Of a DNA stretch of 64,000 nt, positions 12,403-24,520 are shown one piece after another. This DNA comes from Rehmannia glutinosa (lineage: Eukaryota; Streptophyta; Magnoliopsida; Lamiales; Orobanchaceae). The notes under the pieces are model-generated. The model ran no database searches. It was given only the letters and a program-made list of their open reading frames with translations, and had not been told where the DNA came from. Every line of letters starts with the position of its first letter. Positions within the stretch are counted from its first letter, which is position 1. The DNA is taken from assembly GCA_016081115.2 (NCBI GenBank), contig CM071925.1, positions 15,108,441 through 15,172,440 of the forward strand. The letters are read 5' to 3'. A program made the position numbers and the translations under genes.

Positions 12403-15400
12403 GATCTACGTATGTTTGTGGTATACTTGCTTATGTGTTAGTTGATTATGGTGCTTCGCACTCCTTTGTGAACTCCAAATTTGCAATGAACCTGTCCAAT
12501 TATGCTACTTCATTGAACACTATTTTCAGCATATCAACTCCATCGGGGGATGTCATGAACTCAACCTTAGTTTACACTAATTTTCCAATTTCTATTGATG
12601 GGAGATAGTTATTTACTGATCTTATTGGGTTGAATATTCATGACTTCGATGTCGTTCTAGGAATGGATTGGTTGTCCAAACATCACGCAACAATCGATTG
12701 CCGAGCTCGAAGGGTAGTCTTTTATTCTTTTTAGGACTCCCAATTATTCTTTCAGGGAGTCTCATCAAAACATGTTAACCCTATCATCTCAGCTATGAAG
12801 CCCGCAAACTCCTGAACAAAGGTTGTGAAGCCTATCTAGCCTCAATAACTAAAGTTTCAAAAGAATGTCCTTCAATTAATCAAATTGTTATTGTATGTGA
12901 GTATCCCGATGTATTTCCTGAAGATCTACATGGCATTCTGCCAGAGAGAGAGGTGGAATTTGTCATAGAATTAGTGCCTGGAACGACACCTATATCCAAG
13001 GCACCATAACGAATGGCTTCTGTAGAACCGAAAGAACTTAAGGAACAACTACAAGATTTGCTCAATAAAGTTCATCAGACTGAGTTTCTCACCATGGGGT
13101 GCACCAGTCTTATTTGTCAAAAAGAAGGACGAGACGATAAGATTGTGTATTGATTACCATAAACTTAATAAGGTGACCATCAAGAACAAATACCTTCTTC
13201 CAAGAATTGAGGAATGAATTGACCAACTTCAGGGTGCTGGGTATTTTTCTAAGATAGATTTGAGATCAGGCTACTGCACATTCAAGAAGAAGACATCCCA
13301 AAAACCGCATTTCGTTATCGCTATGGTCACTATGAATTCCTCGTCATGCCTTTTGGTTTGACTAATGTCCCGGCCACATTCATGGCCTTAATAAATCGAA
13401 TTTTTTCTGATTACTTGATTAATTCATCATAGTCTCTATTGACGATATCCTTATTTATTCTCAGTTGAAAGAAGAGCATGAACAACACTTAAGACTAATA
13501 TTGCAGAGACTCCGAGAGAAAAAGCTATTTGCAAAATTCAGTAAATACGACTTTTGGTTAGACAGTGTTCCTTTCTTGGGATATATTGTTTCGCGAGAGG
13601 GGAATTCTGTAGATCTTATCAAGGTTAAGGTGGTGAAAAATTGGCCTACACCAAAGAACGCAATAGAGATCCGCAGATTCCTTGGGTTAGCTAGCTACTA
13701 CAGAAGATTTGTCGAGGATTTCTCTAAGATCTCCGCTCCACTAACTCAACTAACAAGGAAGAACATTAAGTTTCAATGGGATTACAAATGTGAAAAGAGC
13801 TTCAACGAGTTGAAAGAAAGATTGACGACTGCTCCAGTTCTTACACTGCCAAATGGGATTGATGGTTTCATTATCCACAGTGATGCATCGTGAAGGGTTT
13901 AGGTTGTGTTCTAATGAAACATGGGAAAGTAATTGCCTACGCTTCTAGACAACTGAAGGATTATGAGAAAAAATATCCAACTCACGATTTGAAATTAATA
14001 TTTGTGGTTTTTTTTAAAGATATGGCGACACTACTTATACGGGTCTAGGTGCGAAATTTACACAGATCATAAAAGTCTAAAATATTTTTTCACTCAGAAA
14101 GAGCTTAACATGAGACAACGCAGATGGCTTGAGCTAGTAATAGACTATGATTGTGTTATCAATTACCATCCGGGTAAGGCCAATGTGGTAGTAGATGCTT
14201 TGAGTCGTAAAGGTTAAGGATCTATTTCTACTTTGCATGTGGTTCAGAAGCCGCTATTAAAGGACATACAAAACCTTGAGTTGGAATTTATTTCCTGAAA
14301 AAAGATGAGTTATTTGACTACCTTGACTTTACAACCGTCAATTCTGGGAAGGATAAAAACTGCACAACTAGATGACCCAAAGTTAAACAAGATTCGTTCA
14401 GAGGTTATTGAAGGAAAACAACATGATTATGTGATCTCAACAGATGAAACTTTACATTTGGGTAATAGACTCGTAGTCCCCAACAGTATGGACTTGAAGC
14501 TAGAGATTATGAAGAAAGCTCACAACTCACCTTACTCCATTCACCCGGGAAGTACGAAGATGAAACATTACCTCAACAAACATTTTTCATGGGTCGGCAT
14601 GAAAAAGGATGTGGCATCGTATGTCCACAAGTGTCTTACCTATCAACAAGTCAAGGCTGAACATCAGAGACCTTACGGTCTTTTGCAACCACTGATGATT
14701 CCCGAGTGGAAATGAGAGCGTGTTGGTATATATTTTGTTATAGGACTACCGAAAATAAAGTTGGGATTCGACTCTATCTGGGTAATAGTTGACCGTCTCA
14801 CCAAGTCTGCACATTTTCTACCAATGAAAATGATGTACAACACGGAGAAATATGCAACATGGAGTACCATTGTCCATTATGTCTTATAGGGACCCTAAGT
14901 TTACCTCCGTGTTTTGAAAAAGCCTACACAGAGCTATGGGTACTCAGTTGAGTTTCAGTACATCTTTTCATCCGCATACCAATGGACAATCAGAGAGAAT
15001 AATCCAGACACTTGAAGATATGCTCCAAGCATGTGTGATAGATTTTAGTGGTACTTGGGATAAATTTTTACCGCTAGTAGAATTTTCGAACAACAATAGC
15101 TATTAGGTTTTTATTGGGATGGCTCCTTGTGAGGCTTTGTACGGAAGAAAGTGCCGATCACCAGTGCATTGGGATGAAGTCGGTGAGAGAAAATTAATAA
15201 GGACCTCAGTTGGTCCAACAGACAGCTGAAGTAGTTGAAAAAATCCGACAAAGAATGAAAATTGCTCAGAGTCGTCAAAAGAGCTATGCCGATAAGAGAA
15301 GAATGCAATTAGAAATTTCTATTGGAAATATGGTTTTTCTTAAAGTAGCACCAATGAAAGGAGTTATGAGGTTTGGAAAAAAAGGAAAGTTAAATCCTCA

Positions 15401-15757
15401 CTATATTGGACCATTTGAAATTTTATAGATGATAGGTGGTTTGGCATGTCGAATTGCTTTACTCCAGCACTATCTGGAGTTCACAATGTTTTCTATGTCT
15501 CGATGCTTAAGAAGTACATTCCAGACCAATCATATATTTTAAGTTATGATTCGCTCAATATTCGAGATAATTTGACATATGAAGAAACACTAGCTAGAAT
15601 TGAGGATAAGATTGAGAAGGAACTTAGAAGAAATAAAGTTGTATTAGTCAAGGTCCAATGGAGGAATCACACTATAGAAGAAGCTACGTGGGATAACGAA
15701 GATGAGATGCGTGTACTATATCCCCAACTATTTGGTAAGAAATCTCAATTTAAGATT
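12403..15757 (+). pseudogene. chromovirus pol: protease, RT, RNase H, integrase, chromodomain
   Basis: Domains in order. Protease: the active site reads DYGASHSF (about 12447-12470), with Tyr where Ser is normal, and VVLGMDWL follows at 12652-12675. Reverse transcriptase: RLCIDYHKLNKV near 13140 and a catalytic IDDILIYS near 13440, with intervening frameshifts. RNase H: about 13790-14215, ending NVVVDALSRKG. Integrase: a zinc-binding His/Cys module with KCLTYQQVKAEHQRP (about 14630-14670), then a badly broken catalytic core, partly readable as IWVIVDRLTKSAHFLP near 14775-14825. Chromodomain: LVKVQWRNHTIEEATWDNE (about 15646-15702). MULE B cuts the gene at 15757; a short pol tail (DETLYKEGRM) resumes just before the polypurine tract at about 17471-17500. 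Many stops; inactive. Confidence 0.88.
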
Positions 15758-17413
15758 GATAAAAACTTATATGAGGCCGTCTCATGGGTCTAAATCCATG
15801 AGACGGAGCCCCATACTAAAAACCATCTCTAAGTTGTGGCATTTTGGGACATTATGAGGAAAATTAGATGGTAGGTATGGTATAAGGGGGGAAAATCCAA
15901 TAGCAAAAAAACCACATGATTCATGCTTCTCTCTCTCTCTCTCTCAATATCAATAGAAACCAGTTACGTGGTTTTCACTTCGTCAAACTCAATTAATTTT
16001 GAGTTTTTTCTTGTGAGAAATTTTTGAATATAGAAGAAGATTTCAAAGTATTATTGTTGCTTTTCCTCCATCGCCTGCAACTCGTCTGATATGTAGATGT
16101 AGATGATGGTGGATGATGATGGACTGGTATTAATGTAAACAAGATCCTGAGGATCTCATTTGTATGTTTTATATAAGTATTATGTCTCTGCATAAAAGTA
16201 GTATTTGACGATTTTAAATGCATTAGTTTTATATTCTCAGATGGATCGTATTTTGTTGGAGGACGGACAATATTGATATTTTCAACCAAAAGTATTACTT
16301 TGTAACATAAACGTATTACATTTTAACAAGAAAGTATTACTTATCATGAAGATTGATTAGAATCAATTTACTTAATATTTCTTTTCGGTTGAAAAGTATT
16401 ATTTTCCCCCTTAAAAGTATTATTTTCTGTTAAAAAAGTATTACAAGTACTATTATCACGGCCTAATTAAAAAGTATTAGTTTTTTTCTCGAACAATACC
16501 ACTTTTAGTATCACTCTAAACTTGAAAAGTATCACTTTTAATTAAAAAAGTATCACTTTTTACTCTGAAAAATATATGTTTTCAAAGTAACAAAACTGAT
16601 ATTATTTACCTACAAAGTTATATACAACTTTGTTTAGGTATCATTTTTTTAACAAAAGTATCACTTTTATTCTAAAAAGTACATGTTTTCAAAATAATAA
16701 AATTGACATTAATAGTTGCTTGAAAAGTAATACGTTTTGTTTCCTGAAGTATTAGTTTTTTCCTGAAAAGTATTAATTTTCCCGTATAAAGTATTATTTT
16801 CTAGTCAAAAGTATCAATTTTACTTTGAAAAGTACCCAAACATTTCATCCAGCTCTTTGCTTCCTCCTCGTTACCTCATACATATACAACACCTTCAATA
16901 AGACAGTTTTGCTCCATTAAGTCTTTGCACTCAAATTCACTTTTTTAATTTATAGATCAGTTACAAGTTAATCAAATTTTTTTTATTGATAATTAATTTG
17001 CATGATTTCAGAATAAAAAAACAATTATGCTTCCTCCACTGGACCTAGGATATCTAGCTTCATAATATCTTCAACAATGGATGATCAATTTCTATCTTTG
17101 ATACAATAATTATATTTTTCTGGTATATAATTAATTAATGGAGAATTTCCTTCGGATTGGGAGTTGAAAAATCTCGTAAAAGAGCTATCTCAATGGAGGA
17201 ATGGATCTATTACGGTGGAATAGTTGAAAATCTGGTAAAACTCTGATAAATATTTCGTAGGTTTCGTAGGATAGGAAGACAGCAAGAGAGGAAGAGATAA
17301 AGAGAGAAAAATAGAAGAGCAAATCTAGATATTTAGTTTGGGCTTGGATTTGGGTATTAGGGATTCGTCTCACGAATATAGATCCGTGAGATGGTCTCAC
17401 AAGAGACCCACTC
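15758..17413 (+). mobile_element. MULE-type non-autonomous element B, inserted in pol
   Basis: A perfect 9-bp duplication TTTAAGATT lies at 15749-15757 and 17414-17422. Each terminus is a hairpin: on the left ccgtctcatgg pairs perfectly with ccatgagacgg (15778-15807), and on the right cgtctcacg faces cgtgagatg near 17366-17393. The first 27 bases of the two ends are related as inverted repeats, differing mostly by G/A transitions. The interior (about 16280-16840) is an array of AAAAGTATTA/AAAAGTATCA words. Other contents are a CT microsatellite near 15931 and no transposase frame. At 1,656 bp it is the longest uninterrupted copy of the family here. Confidence 0.85.
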
Positions 17414-17484
17414 TTTAAGATTTATTTTCATGTATTAGAATGTTATTTATATATGGTTGCAAGGTTCAAGACGAAACTTTGTAT

Positions 17485-17497
17485 AAGGAGGGGAGAA
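17485..17497 (+). other. polypurine tract
   Basis: AAGGAGGGGAGAA lies immediately before the TGTCACAG start of the 3' LTR, the expected plus-strand primer of a Ty3 element. Confidence 0.85.
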
Positions 17498-19892
17498 TGT
17501 CACAGCCAATTTCTTTATAAACAAAATCAAAAATTGAATAAAGAATGGAAAGTAGAGAAAATGGGGGATAGTGGAATGGATAGGGGATAAAAAAAAAGAA
17601 AGAAAGAAATAAAAGTGGGTGATTTAGTGGAAAATAATGGGAGAGAAAGTGGGAAATAGATTAATAAAAGAAAGAATAAAAGAGGATGGAAAGGATCAAT
17701 TTGAGATGAGGATCGGATGATTGAAGAACTAAGAAAAAAGAAGAGGAAAGAAAAGGGAGAAAGAAATAGAGAAAAGAGAGAGAGTGTGAGAAAGAAGAAA
17801 GAGAGGAAACAAGGAAAACACAAGTAATATAATCCAATTTGTGGTACAAATTATCCGAGAAGTTTGAATGTTTCGTAATTATTTCTTTATTTTAGCTTCT
17901 TATTAAATTTGGTTAAGTTTTACTAATCATATTATATAATAATTTATGTATAGATTCTATTGGGTAGAAGCGGGAGTGGATTTTATCATAGTTGATTCGA
18001 CGAATCAGGCAAGTAATTTCTTTAATTTTCATATTGAACTAGGATTTAAGTTATTGTTGTGCAACTGAACGATTTATCGTCTAATGTATATGCATATATG
18101 TGTTTGTGTGATTTATCTAATATGCCACTTGATGAAGTTTGACTATTTTTGGTTGAATAAGTAGAAGGCTTTTATGTGCTAATCTATATGTTTAGAAAAA
18201 AATTATATTGTAAGTGACGAAAATTTATATTCGAAAATTAATGTGTTTTTAAAAAAAAAACAATTGTCTTTTTATGAATTTGAAAATATTAGTTCAAGGA
18301 GTTATAAAACCATACATTAATATTTGTCGATCCCTATCCAAATGACATCTATTATGTGCAATTATTATTTAATAAAGTAATAGACTAAAGTTTGGCATAT
18401 TTCTCTTCTTGTGATTTGATACTACTACACATGGAATTTCAGTAATTAAGGTTTAGTTAGTTAAAGTTAATAAGTTAATTTTCTCAACCATTGAACATTC
18501 TAGTTTGACCTTAAAATATAAAAGTGTGATTATCATAATATAGATTAATTAAGTATCGTATGTTTTATTTTCTTAAGTAAGAATATGTAATCATTGATAG
18601 GATACATCATTAGTCTAGTGTTATATTTTAACAATTCATTATATTTTCACAATTGAGTCAATTATTAATATTTTATTAGAAGATTTAAACTAATTATTGT
18701 CTAAGTTTACTAATATGTATTCGTATTCTAATAAATTTATATAATATTGACTCATATAATAATTAAATATAATTTATTAACTTTCGATTTGTAATGTGAT
18801 TTCTTATAAATTTATAAGTTAAATCTTAATTTAAAACTCATGTGTATAAGAAAATTATATGTCTTGAATTGAAAAAAAAAACTAAGCTTTGGGTTTCTTC
18901 TAATCAACTGATCCTATTACATTAGTAAATTTAATTATAGAAAGAAAAAAATACGATTTAGCAATTTAATCATAATGCTTAGAATTTTTTCTAATCACTT
19001 TACTAAATCATCTTATACATGCTCAATTCAATCTAATTGATATGTTTTATGCCTTGTTAATATGCTTGAATTTATTTTCGCATTTTCGATTAATGTTGCA
19101 TTACTTAGATTCATACATCATGTTAATTTTTGTTCATAGCATTTCACGAGCATAAGAAAATAAATAATATTAAATTTTAAGGTTTAATGTTAATAATTAT
19201 TTTTAAAAGAAATGGGTGCACATTGTGTCATGATGGGAGTGAGTGGGAAATGAGTGCGGGGAACCGTCATTCCGACCATGTGCTGCTTTCGGCTAAAGTT
19301 AATGTTTATGAAAATATGCCTTTGGGCAAATAAAAGAAAATGCTACCAAAGAGATTATGTTGATCGAGTTCCAAATAACAAGGTCCACTGCGACCCTGAA
19401 TGGAACAATGTGTCACCTAGTGAGCTCGCGTCTTAATGAAAGTTTTATGTAAAGTTTTAAGTAAGTTTTAAGTTTTGAAGTAAATGTTATATTATTGCAT
19501 TAGGCATGCATTCACGCATGAGATTGCTTGTTGAGTTTCTTTAAACTCATCCACGAATGCTTAATATTTTCGAGATGAGAACCATGATTGGGGAAGGAGA
19601 TGGCGCTTGTGTGATGACTCGCGAACCCACATCTTTCATGATTTCATGTCTTTGAAGTTTTCTAAAAAAAAAGTTTGAATTTTAATTTCTATTGGGATGT
19701 TGAATGTCATTTTCATTTCATTATGGATGTTTCTGGATTTGTAATTGTTTCAATTATTAGTTTTTATTTCCGCTACAAACTTTGAAACTAAGTAAAGTTT
19801 TTATTATTCCGTATTTTTAAGAAATCTTTAAAGTATTTCTATTATAATTACTTATTTTCGCATTAAAATTCAATAAACTAGAAGGTGCTACA
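17498..19892 (+). repeat. 3' LTR of the chromovirus
   Basis: A 2,395-bp LTR runs from TGTCACAGCC to GGTGCTACA, similar throughout to the solo LTR at 7090-9451. It is followed by ACGTG, the right-hand target duplication with drift. Confidence 0.88.
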
Positions 19893-20477
19893 ACGTGTGT
19901 CGACTTGTAGCATTATATTGAAACTCTGTTCTCCATTGCAGCAGCTAGTACTCTTAACGAAATCAAAGAAAGCAAATCTCAAAAGAGAAGGAATTCGAAA
20001 AGGCATAGACGAAGGGGGAATATGCAAAGAGAGATATTTGCCTAGTTTTTGTTTTTTGGTTGGATTGTGTATAGATCGGATCGGGTTGGTTGTTGGAATC
20101 GTGCGAATGATTTAGATCCGCTAGACGGCCAGTGCGAGAGGAGACCATCTCTCTTTGCTTTGATTAGGTAGGATAAAAAAGTCCATAAAGTTTCAAAACT
20201 AAAGGAGATTAAGCAAATTTATTGTAACAAGAAATCTAATATTTACACTCTAAAGTAACCATGACTTTTACAAATCTTGCTATTTATTATACCTCCTAAT
20301 ATTTTCAAGATTGTTGATCTTTTTCAATCTATTCTATGTCATTGTAATATTTTTATTTAAATACATGTTGGTTCCCGTACCAATATGATAATTCATATAA
20401 TAACACTATACCAAATTTACTCTTAAAATTTATTATATCAAATCATGCAAAGTAAGTTTAAGAGGTTAGCAACATGA

Positions 20478-20676
20478 CATATCAAAAAATCTTTGGCTTA
20501 GCCATAACGAGATCCATCACTCAGTCTTTGCTACAGAAGATGCCTCTAAGCTTGAAACTAAATCAGAAGCGACAGGAAAAGGCCCTTATAAAAGCAGCAA
20601 AGTGATTGGATGCATAGAATTTTACACAGTGCATGGGCTGATCCTTGGATTCACCAGCCGAGTTTCCATCACTTTA
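20478..20676 (+). other. 199-bp insertion of unknown origin in the second flank copy
   Basis: Aligning the two flank copies shows an extra segment between aacatga and ttcgaatctttggtg. It is less AT-rich than its surroundings and one plus frame is open across the whole insert (about 66 codons, including FATEDASKLETKSEATGKGP). No terminal repeats or target duplication are evident, but aatctttgg occurs at its left edge and again just past its right edge. It may be filler DNA or a captured gene piece; I do not recognise the product. Confidence 0.6.
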
Positions 20677-20856
20677 TTCGAATCTTTGGTGACCACATAT
20701 GATTAATTTTTATTTTTATTTTTTTGCTTAAAACTCATTTAAAGATCACACTACTATATGACTTTTGATTTTTATTTTGTAATATAATTTCATGAAGAAA
20801 GTAGTTAACTTTTGATCAACTTTCAAACTTGAACATATAAGAGCGCTATATATTAA

Positions 20857-21717
20857 TCAACCCTATATACTAAAAGAAAAAACAAGCTGCCACATGTCTT
20901 CACCGAGCAATTTGGTACGTGTTAACACCTTATTCTTCCAAATCCATGTGTCACCTTCATATTTAGCCATGTGGCAAACCATGACACTACCTTATTCTTC
21001 CAATTATAAATTGATTTACTATATCAATTTATTATCAATTTATTATCAACATAATAATTAAATTTCCTATTTCCGTATATAACTATTAAAATCCAATCAA
21101 ACATTTAATCAACAAATTAAATAATCCCAAAAATCAAGGATATAAAATTAGGAAGCTATCTTTGAGTTCGCAAATTAATTATGATTTAAATATTATTATG
21201 ATACAAAAACCAAGGATATAATTTCAATTATTATCTCTAATACTTATTATACTTTTAATTGCGATTTAAATCATTTACGGGGGTATAACAATTATATTAA
21301 ATATTTTTTTAAGCATGTCAATGATTTATTATTTTTACCATAACTAATTTATCGCTTTTGTGTAAAAGCAAACTACGCCAAATATTTAAAATTAGCACAA
21401 ATAAAGAATTTTATAGAGATTTTTTCCTTTTCGGAAAATATTCAAAGATTGAAATTGCACTCTTTCAACTATTTAAAACTGATATGGCTTGAAAATTCGT
21501 TGTTGTGACGAGGATGTTACACTTTCAAATAGAATAGATAATGTAGTTTACAAATAAGTTTTTTAGAATTTGAAGTGAACGATTGTATGATGCTCTTCTA
21601 AATTTTGAATTTCTTTTTAGTATTTTTAATTAGTATTTTGGATCTCTTATAACTATTAGAGTTGCGACACAAGTTTTATTTTTGACAAATCCGTGTAACA
21701 CACGGGTGTTGTTCTAG
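20857..21717 (+). mobile_element. non-autonomous Helitron, 861 bp
   Basis: It begins TCAACCCTATATAC and ends CTAG, and sits between A and T. A hairpin CCGTGT-aac-ACACGG at 21691-21705 lies about 12 bp before the end, the classic Helitron 3' signal. The paralogous flank gives the empty site: gagtgctacatactaa joined directly to tttctatata at 10210/10211, matching exactly the sequence on either side of the element. It has no Rep/helicase frame, so it was moved in trans. Confidence 0.9.
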
Positions 21718-21839
21718 TTTCTATATATATGAAGAATAATTTGGATTTTGTAATTCTGCATGGTGTATAAATTTATGAGTGCGTAATTTTTTTAATTAAA
21801 TATAATGGTTCAAGATTTATGAGTGCATAATGTTTGTAA

Positions 21840-22487
21840 AATTCATCTAATGCAAAGACTTCTCTTAAATCAACTAAAAAGGATTTTCAATCCAAAGAAA
21901 ATCAAAAGAAGTGAATGATTAGTGCACTTATAAATTCATATTAGAACATTTTAATTATTTTATCATAAATTTTTAACATTTTTGAATTTGGTTCTCCTAG
22001 ACTTGTTTAACCACGCATATCCATTATATATTTAACTAAAATAAAATATTTTCAAATTCAAGAGTTTTCAACATATTTTACTTAATATTTAAGTACTATT
22101 TAATCACATCTATTTATTTACAAGACCATCTATTATTGTATAAAGTTATTAAGTTATATTATATTTTACTAAAGTCGTAATTGATACAAAATGAGTTCAG
22201 AATACTTTTTTTAGTTATATTCTGTTAGGTTTTTTATTGCCTATTATATTAGTTCAATGATAATAATGTTTAAGATATAATTCATACACTATATAAGTTT
22301 AATTTTATCTAGCGGATTTTATTTTAAGATAAAAAAATACATGAACTACATTCATGAAAGAAATTCAAACTACTTTAGTAAATTCAAAATAATTTAGTGA
22401 ATAATAATCACAACAGATTAATATTTTAATTTATAATTAAATTATTAAAATTATTTAGATCACGTGCAACGCACTTTACCTTACTAG
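21840..22487 (+). mobile_element. second Helitron, 3' terminus defined, 5' end uncertain
   Basis: The stretch ends with a hairpin GTGC-aac-GCAC (about 22463-22473) followed by CTAG at 22484-22487 and a T, the Helitron 3' terminus. The body is very AT-rich with no gene. The 5' TC end cannot be located because the paralogous copy stops at 10321; the start given is only the outer limit. Confidence 0.55.
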
Positions 22488-23489
22488 TGTTAAAAGAAAT
22501 GGTAGAAATACTTTATTATCCAAATTATATCAATTTTCGTGACTTTGTGGGAGCTAAACATGGTTTGCAGCTTGCAAAAGAGCATCTTGATTGTAGGACT
22601 TTTTGTCATGATTTTGTTGTGTGCCTTGTATGCATCTTTATGCACTTCTTGGTCAATTCCATGATGTCTTACATAGGCAAAATAGTAATCTAAATTTTTG
22701 GCATTAAACTCAACAATTGGATATGATCACCTGGAATTGACAAAGAAATACATAAACAATAGGCGTGTTAACAAAAAGTTCAACAATCGAAATGCTCCAG
22801 ATAACAAAGTGCCGAACTCGAGTAGTTCAGATGGCGAAATATTACGAAAAAGAAATGTTTAGCTCATAAAGTGCCAAAAATAATAGTTTGGAGGGCAGAG
22901 TGTATTTTCCCAAAAGAAAAAGAGGGAAACAAACACAAAAGAGAAACCTCCAAGAAGCATATATGAGAGAGAATTAATTTTCCAAGAAGTTGGCATTTCA
23001 GAAGTCTGTAATGCAGAGAGAACAATCATGATAGATAGCTACGAACATGCTCCAAGCAATTTGAACTTCAGCATATTGAAATATAGGATGAAATGGATCT
23101 GAACACAACATCACTCATGAGAAATTCTCTAACAAAACAATTACATACTGCAAGAAGTTTCCTCCATTGCCATGTATTTAGTTCTTTCTTTGAATACAAC
23201 AAGGTCCACGCTCCAAAGATTAATGTGATTCAAACACGGTACTATAAGTCAATTGCACCTTTAGTATCCAAAGACTAAAACTAAGGTTCATTGACCGACT
23301 AGAACAAACAAAAGAAAAAAGGCAAGAAAATTATATACAACGGCTCACAACCAAAATTCCACACGACCCTCGTTTGCACAAGCAGCATTTTGGCTGGAAA
23401 TTTAAAAGAACGGCCTCTTACGGACAAAACACCTAAAATCTAGAACATCATATACCAAAACTGTCTTAATATTGAGAATAAGGTGGTGC
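22488..23489. other. intergenic, no gene recognised
   Basis: Low-copy-looking DNA with only short frames (22487-22693 and 23093-23278, plus) that show no recognisable domain. It may include the 3' neighbourhood of the polycomb-like pseudogene to its right, displaced by the copia insertion at 23495. Confidence 0.4.
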
Positions 23490-23494
23490 CAGAC

Positions 23495-23895
23495 TGTTGG
23501 GTATATGGGTGTAAATATAAAATGTGAGAGAAGTAAAAATTAGACGGAGGCTAAATGTATTTAATTATTACAATGAAGAATTTTAAGAATATAATTTTTG
23601 AAAAACACTCTTGAATTTACTACAACTCTCACACTCAAGCTTGCCTTATTAGGCTTTTTGCTAACAATTGAAATACAAGAAATAGTAGGAATGATTTTTG
23701 ATGGGATGATTTGCTTCTACAGTTACAAGCCTTTTATAGGCAAATTCTTACCTAATATAATCACTAAAATATTGTAAAACCAAACACAAATTAGTGGAAT
23801 GTTAGGTGGGTTTGGTATGAATAAATCCTAACCACTCTTTATGTATGTGGGTTTGGTAGATATGTGTAGTGCTTATTACAAATTTTTTTTTAACA
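23495..23895 (-). repeat. copia LTR (401 bp), minus orientation
   Basis: Read on the minus strand it starts TGTTAAAAAA after the polypurine tract TTAAGAGGGG (23896-23905) and ends ATACCCAACA at 23495. TG...CA ends, size and the adjacent tract support a 3' LTR. Confidence 0.75.
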
Positions 23896-24040
23896 CCCCT
23901 CTTAATTTGTAATCCCCACATTCTTTCAAGTTGTTCAATTTTTCAAGGCTCACCGCTTTGGTGAAACCATCTCGCTAATTGCTCCTTTGTGTTCACAAAC
24001 TCCAATTGAATTTCTTGATCATTCACAAGACTTCTGATGA
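23896..24040 (-). pseudogene. copia RNase H, C-terminal end
   Basis: The minus frame from about 24039 reads HFIRSLVNDQEIQLEFVNTK and EQLA, then after a one-base shift FTKAVSLEKL, matching the end of copia RNase H that precedes the polypurine tract. Only the last 45 or so residues remain. It is cut at the inversion point. Confidence 0.75.
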
Positions 24041-24046
24041 AATGCA

Positions 24047-24520
24047 GTCATGGAATTGGAATGAAAATGAAAAAATGAAGAAGATTGTGCATTTGCCTGG
24101 AACATTGCCTATTTCAACAAGTCATGGAGATCAACCAAGCACCAGCTCAAGTTCCAGTCCAAGCTCGAGTTCACCAGCACCATCTGAAGATTTCTATCCA
24201 GAATCTGAAAGTCCAATTAGAAGGGTAAGAAGTTTAAGAGAAATATACGAAACTTGTGGTGTTGCATTTTTTGCTTGTGAACCTCAGAATTATAAAGAAG
24301 CTGCCAAAGAAGAAGTTTGGCAAATCGCAATGGATGAAGAAATTGCAAGCATTGAAAAGAACAATACTTGGGAGTTTGGAGCTCGTAGACCTTCCAGAAG
24401 GAAAAAGTGTGATCGGGGTCAAATGGATCTACAAGACCAAGTACAAAGATGATGGCTCAATTCACAAGCACAAAGCCCGCTTAGTTGCAAAAGGATATTC
24501 TCAGAGAGGGATCAAAAGAG
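24047..24520 (+). pseudogene. copia pol fragment: linker and start of reverse transcriptase
   Basis: It reads from WNWNE through a Ser/Pro-rich linker, then REIYETCGVAFFACEP and VWQIAMDEEIASIEKNNTWE. After a frameshift near 24380 follow KSVIGVKWIYKTKYKDDGSI and KARLVAKGYSQR. This is the conserved N-terminal part of copia RT. The catalytic YVDD region is absent. The frame ends about 24510, and unmatched sequence leads to the right LTR end. Confidence 0.85.

Larger units (their letters stand above)
10326..19892 (+). mobile_element. Ty3 chromovirus-type LTR retrotransposon (Tekay/Del-like), 5' LTR truncated
   Basis: The order is part 5' LTR (10326-10850), initiator-Met primer site, gag with zinc knuckles, protease, reverse transcriptase, RNase H, integrase, chromodomain, polypurine tract and 3' LTR (17498-19892). 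The chromodomain and the long 2.4-kb LTR point to the Tekay/Del branch. It carries many stops and frameshifts. MULE B is inserted close to the end of pol. The 3' flank begins ACGTG, compared with GCGTA left of the solo LTR. Confidence 0.88.
19893..21838 (+). repeat. second copy of the duplicated flank
   Basis: This matches 9452-10325, including the right-hand end of MULE A (19898-20151), with its 9-bp duplication now TCTTTGCTT at 20152-20160. It differs by two insertions absent from the first copy, at 20478-20676 and 20857-21717. The match ends around 21838 (gagtgcataatg), where the first copy jumps into LTR sequence. Confidence 0.85.
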
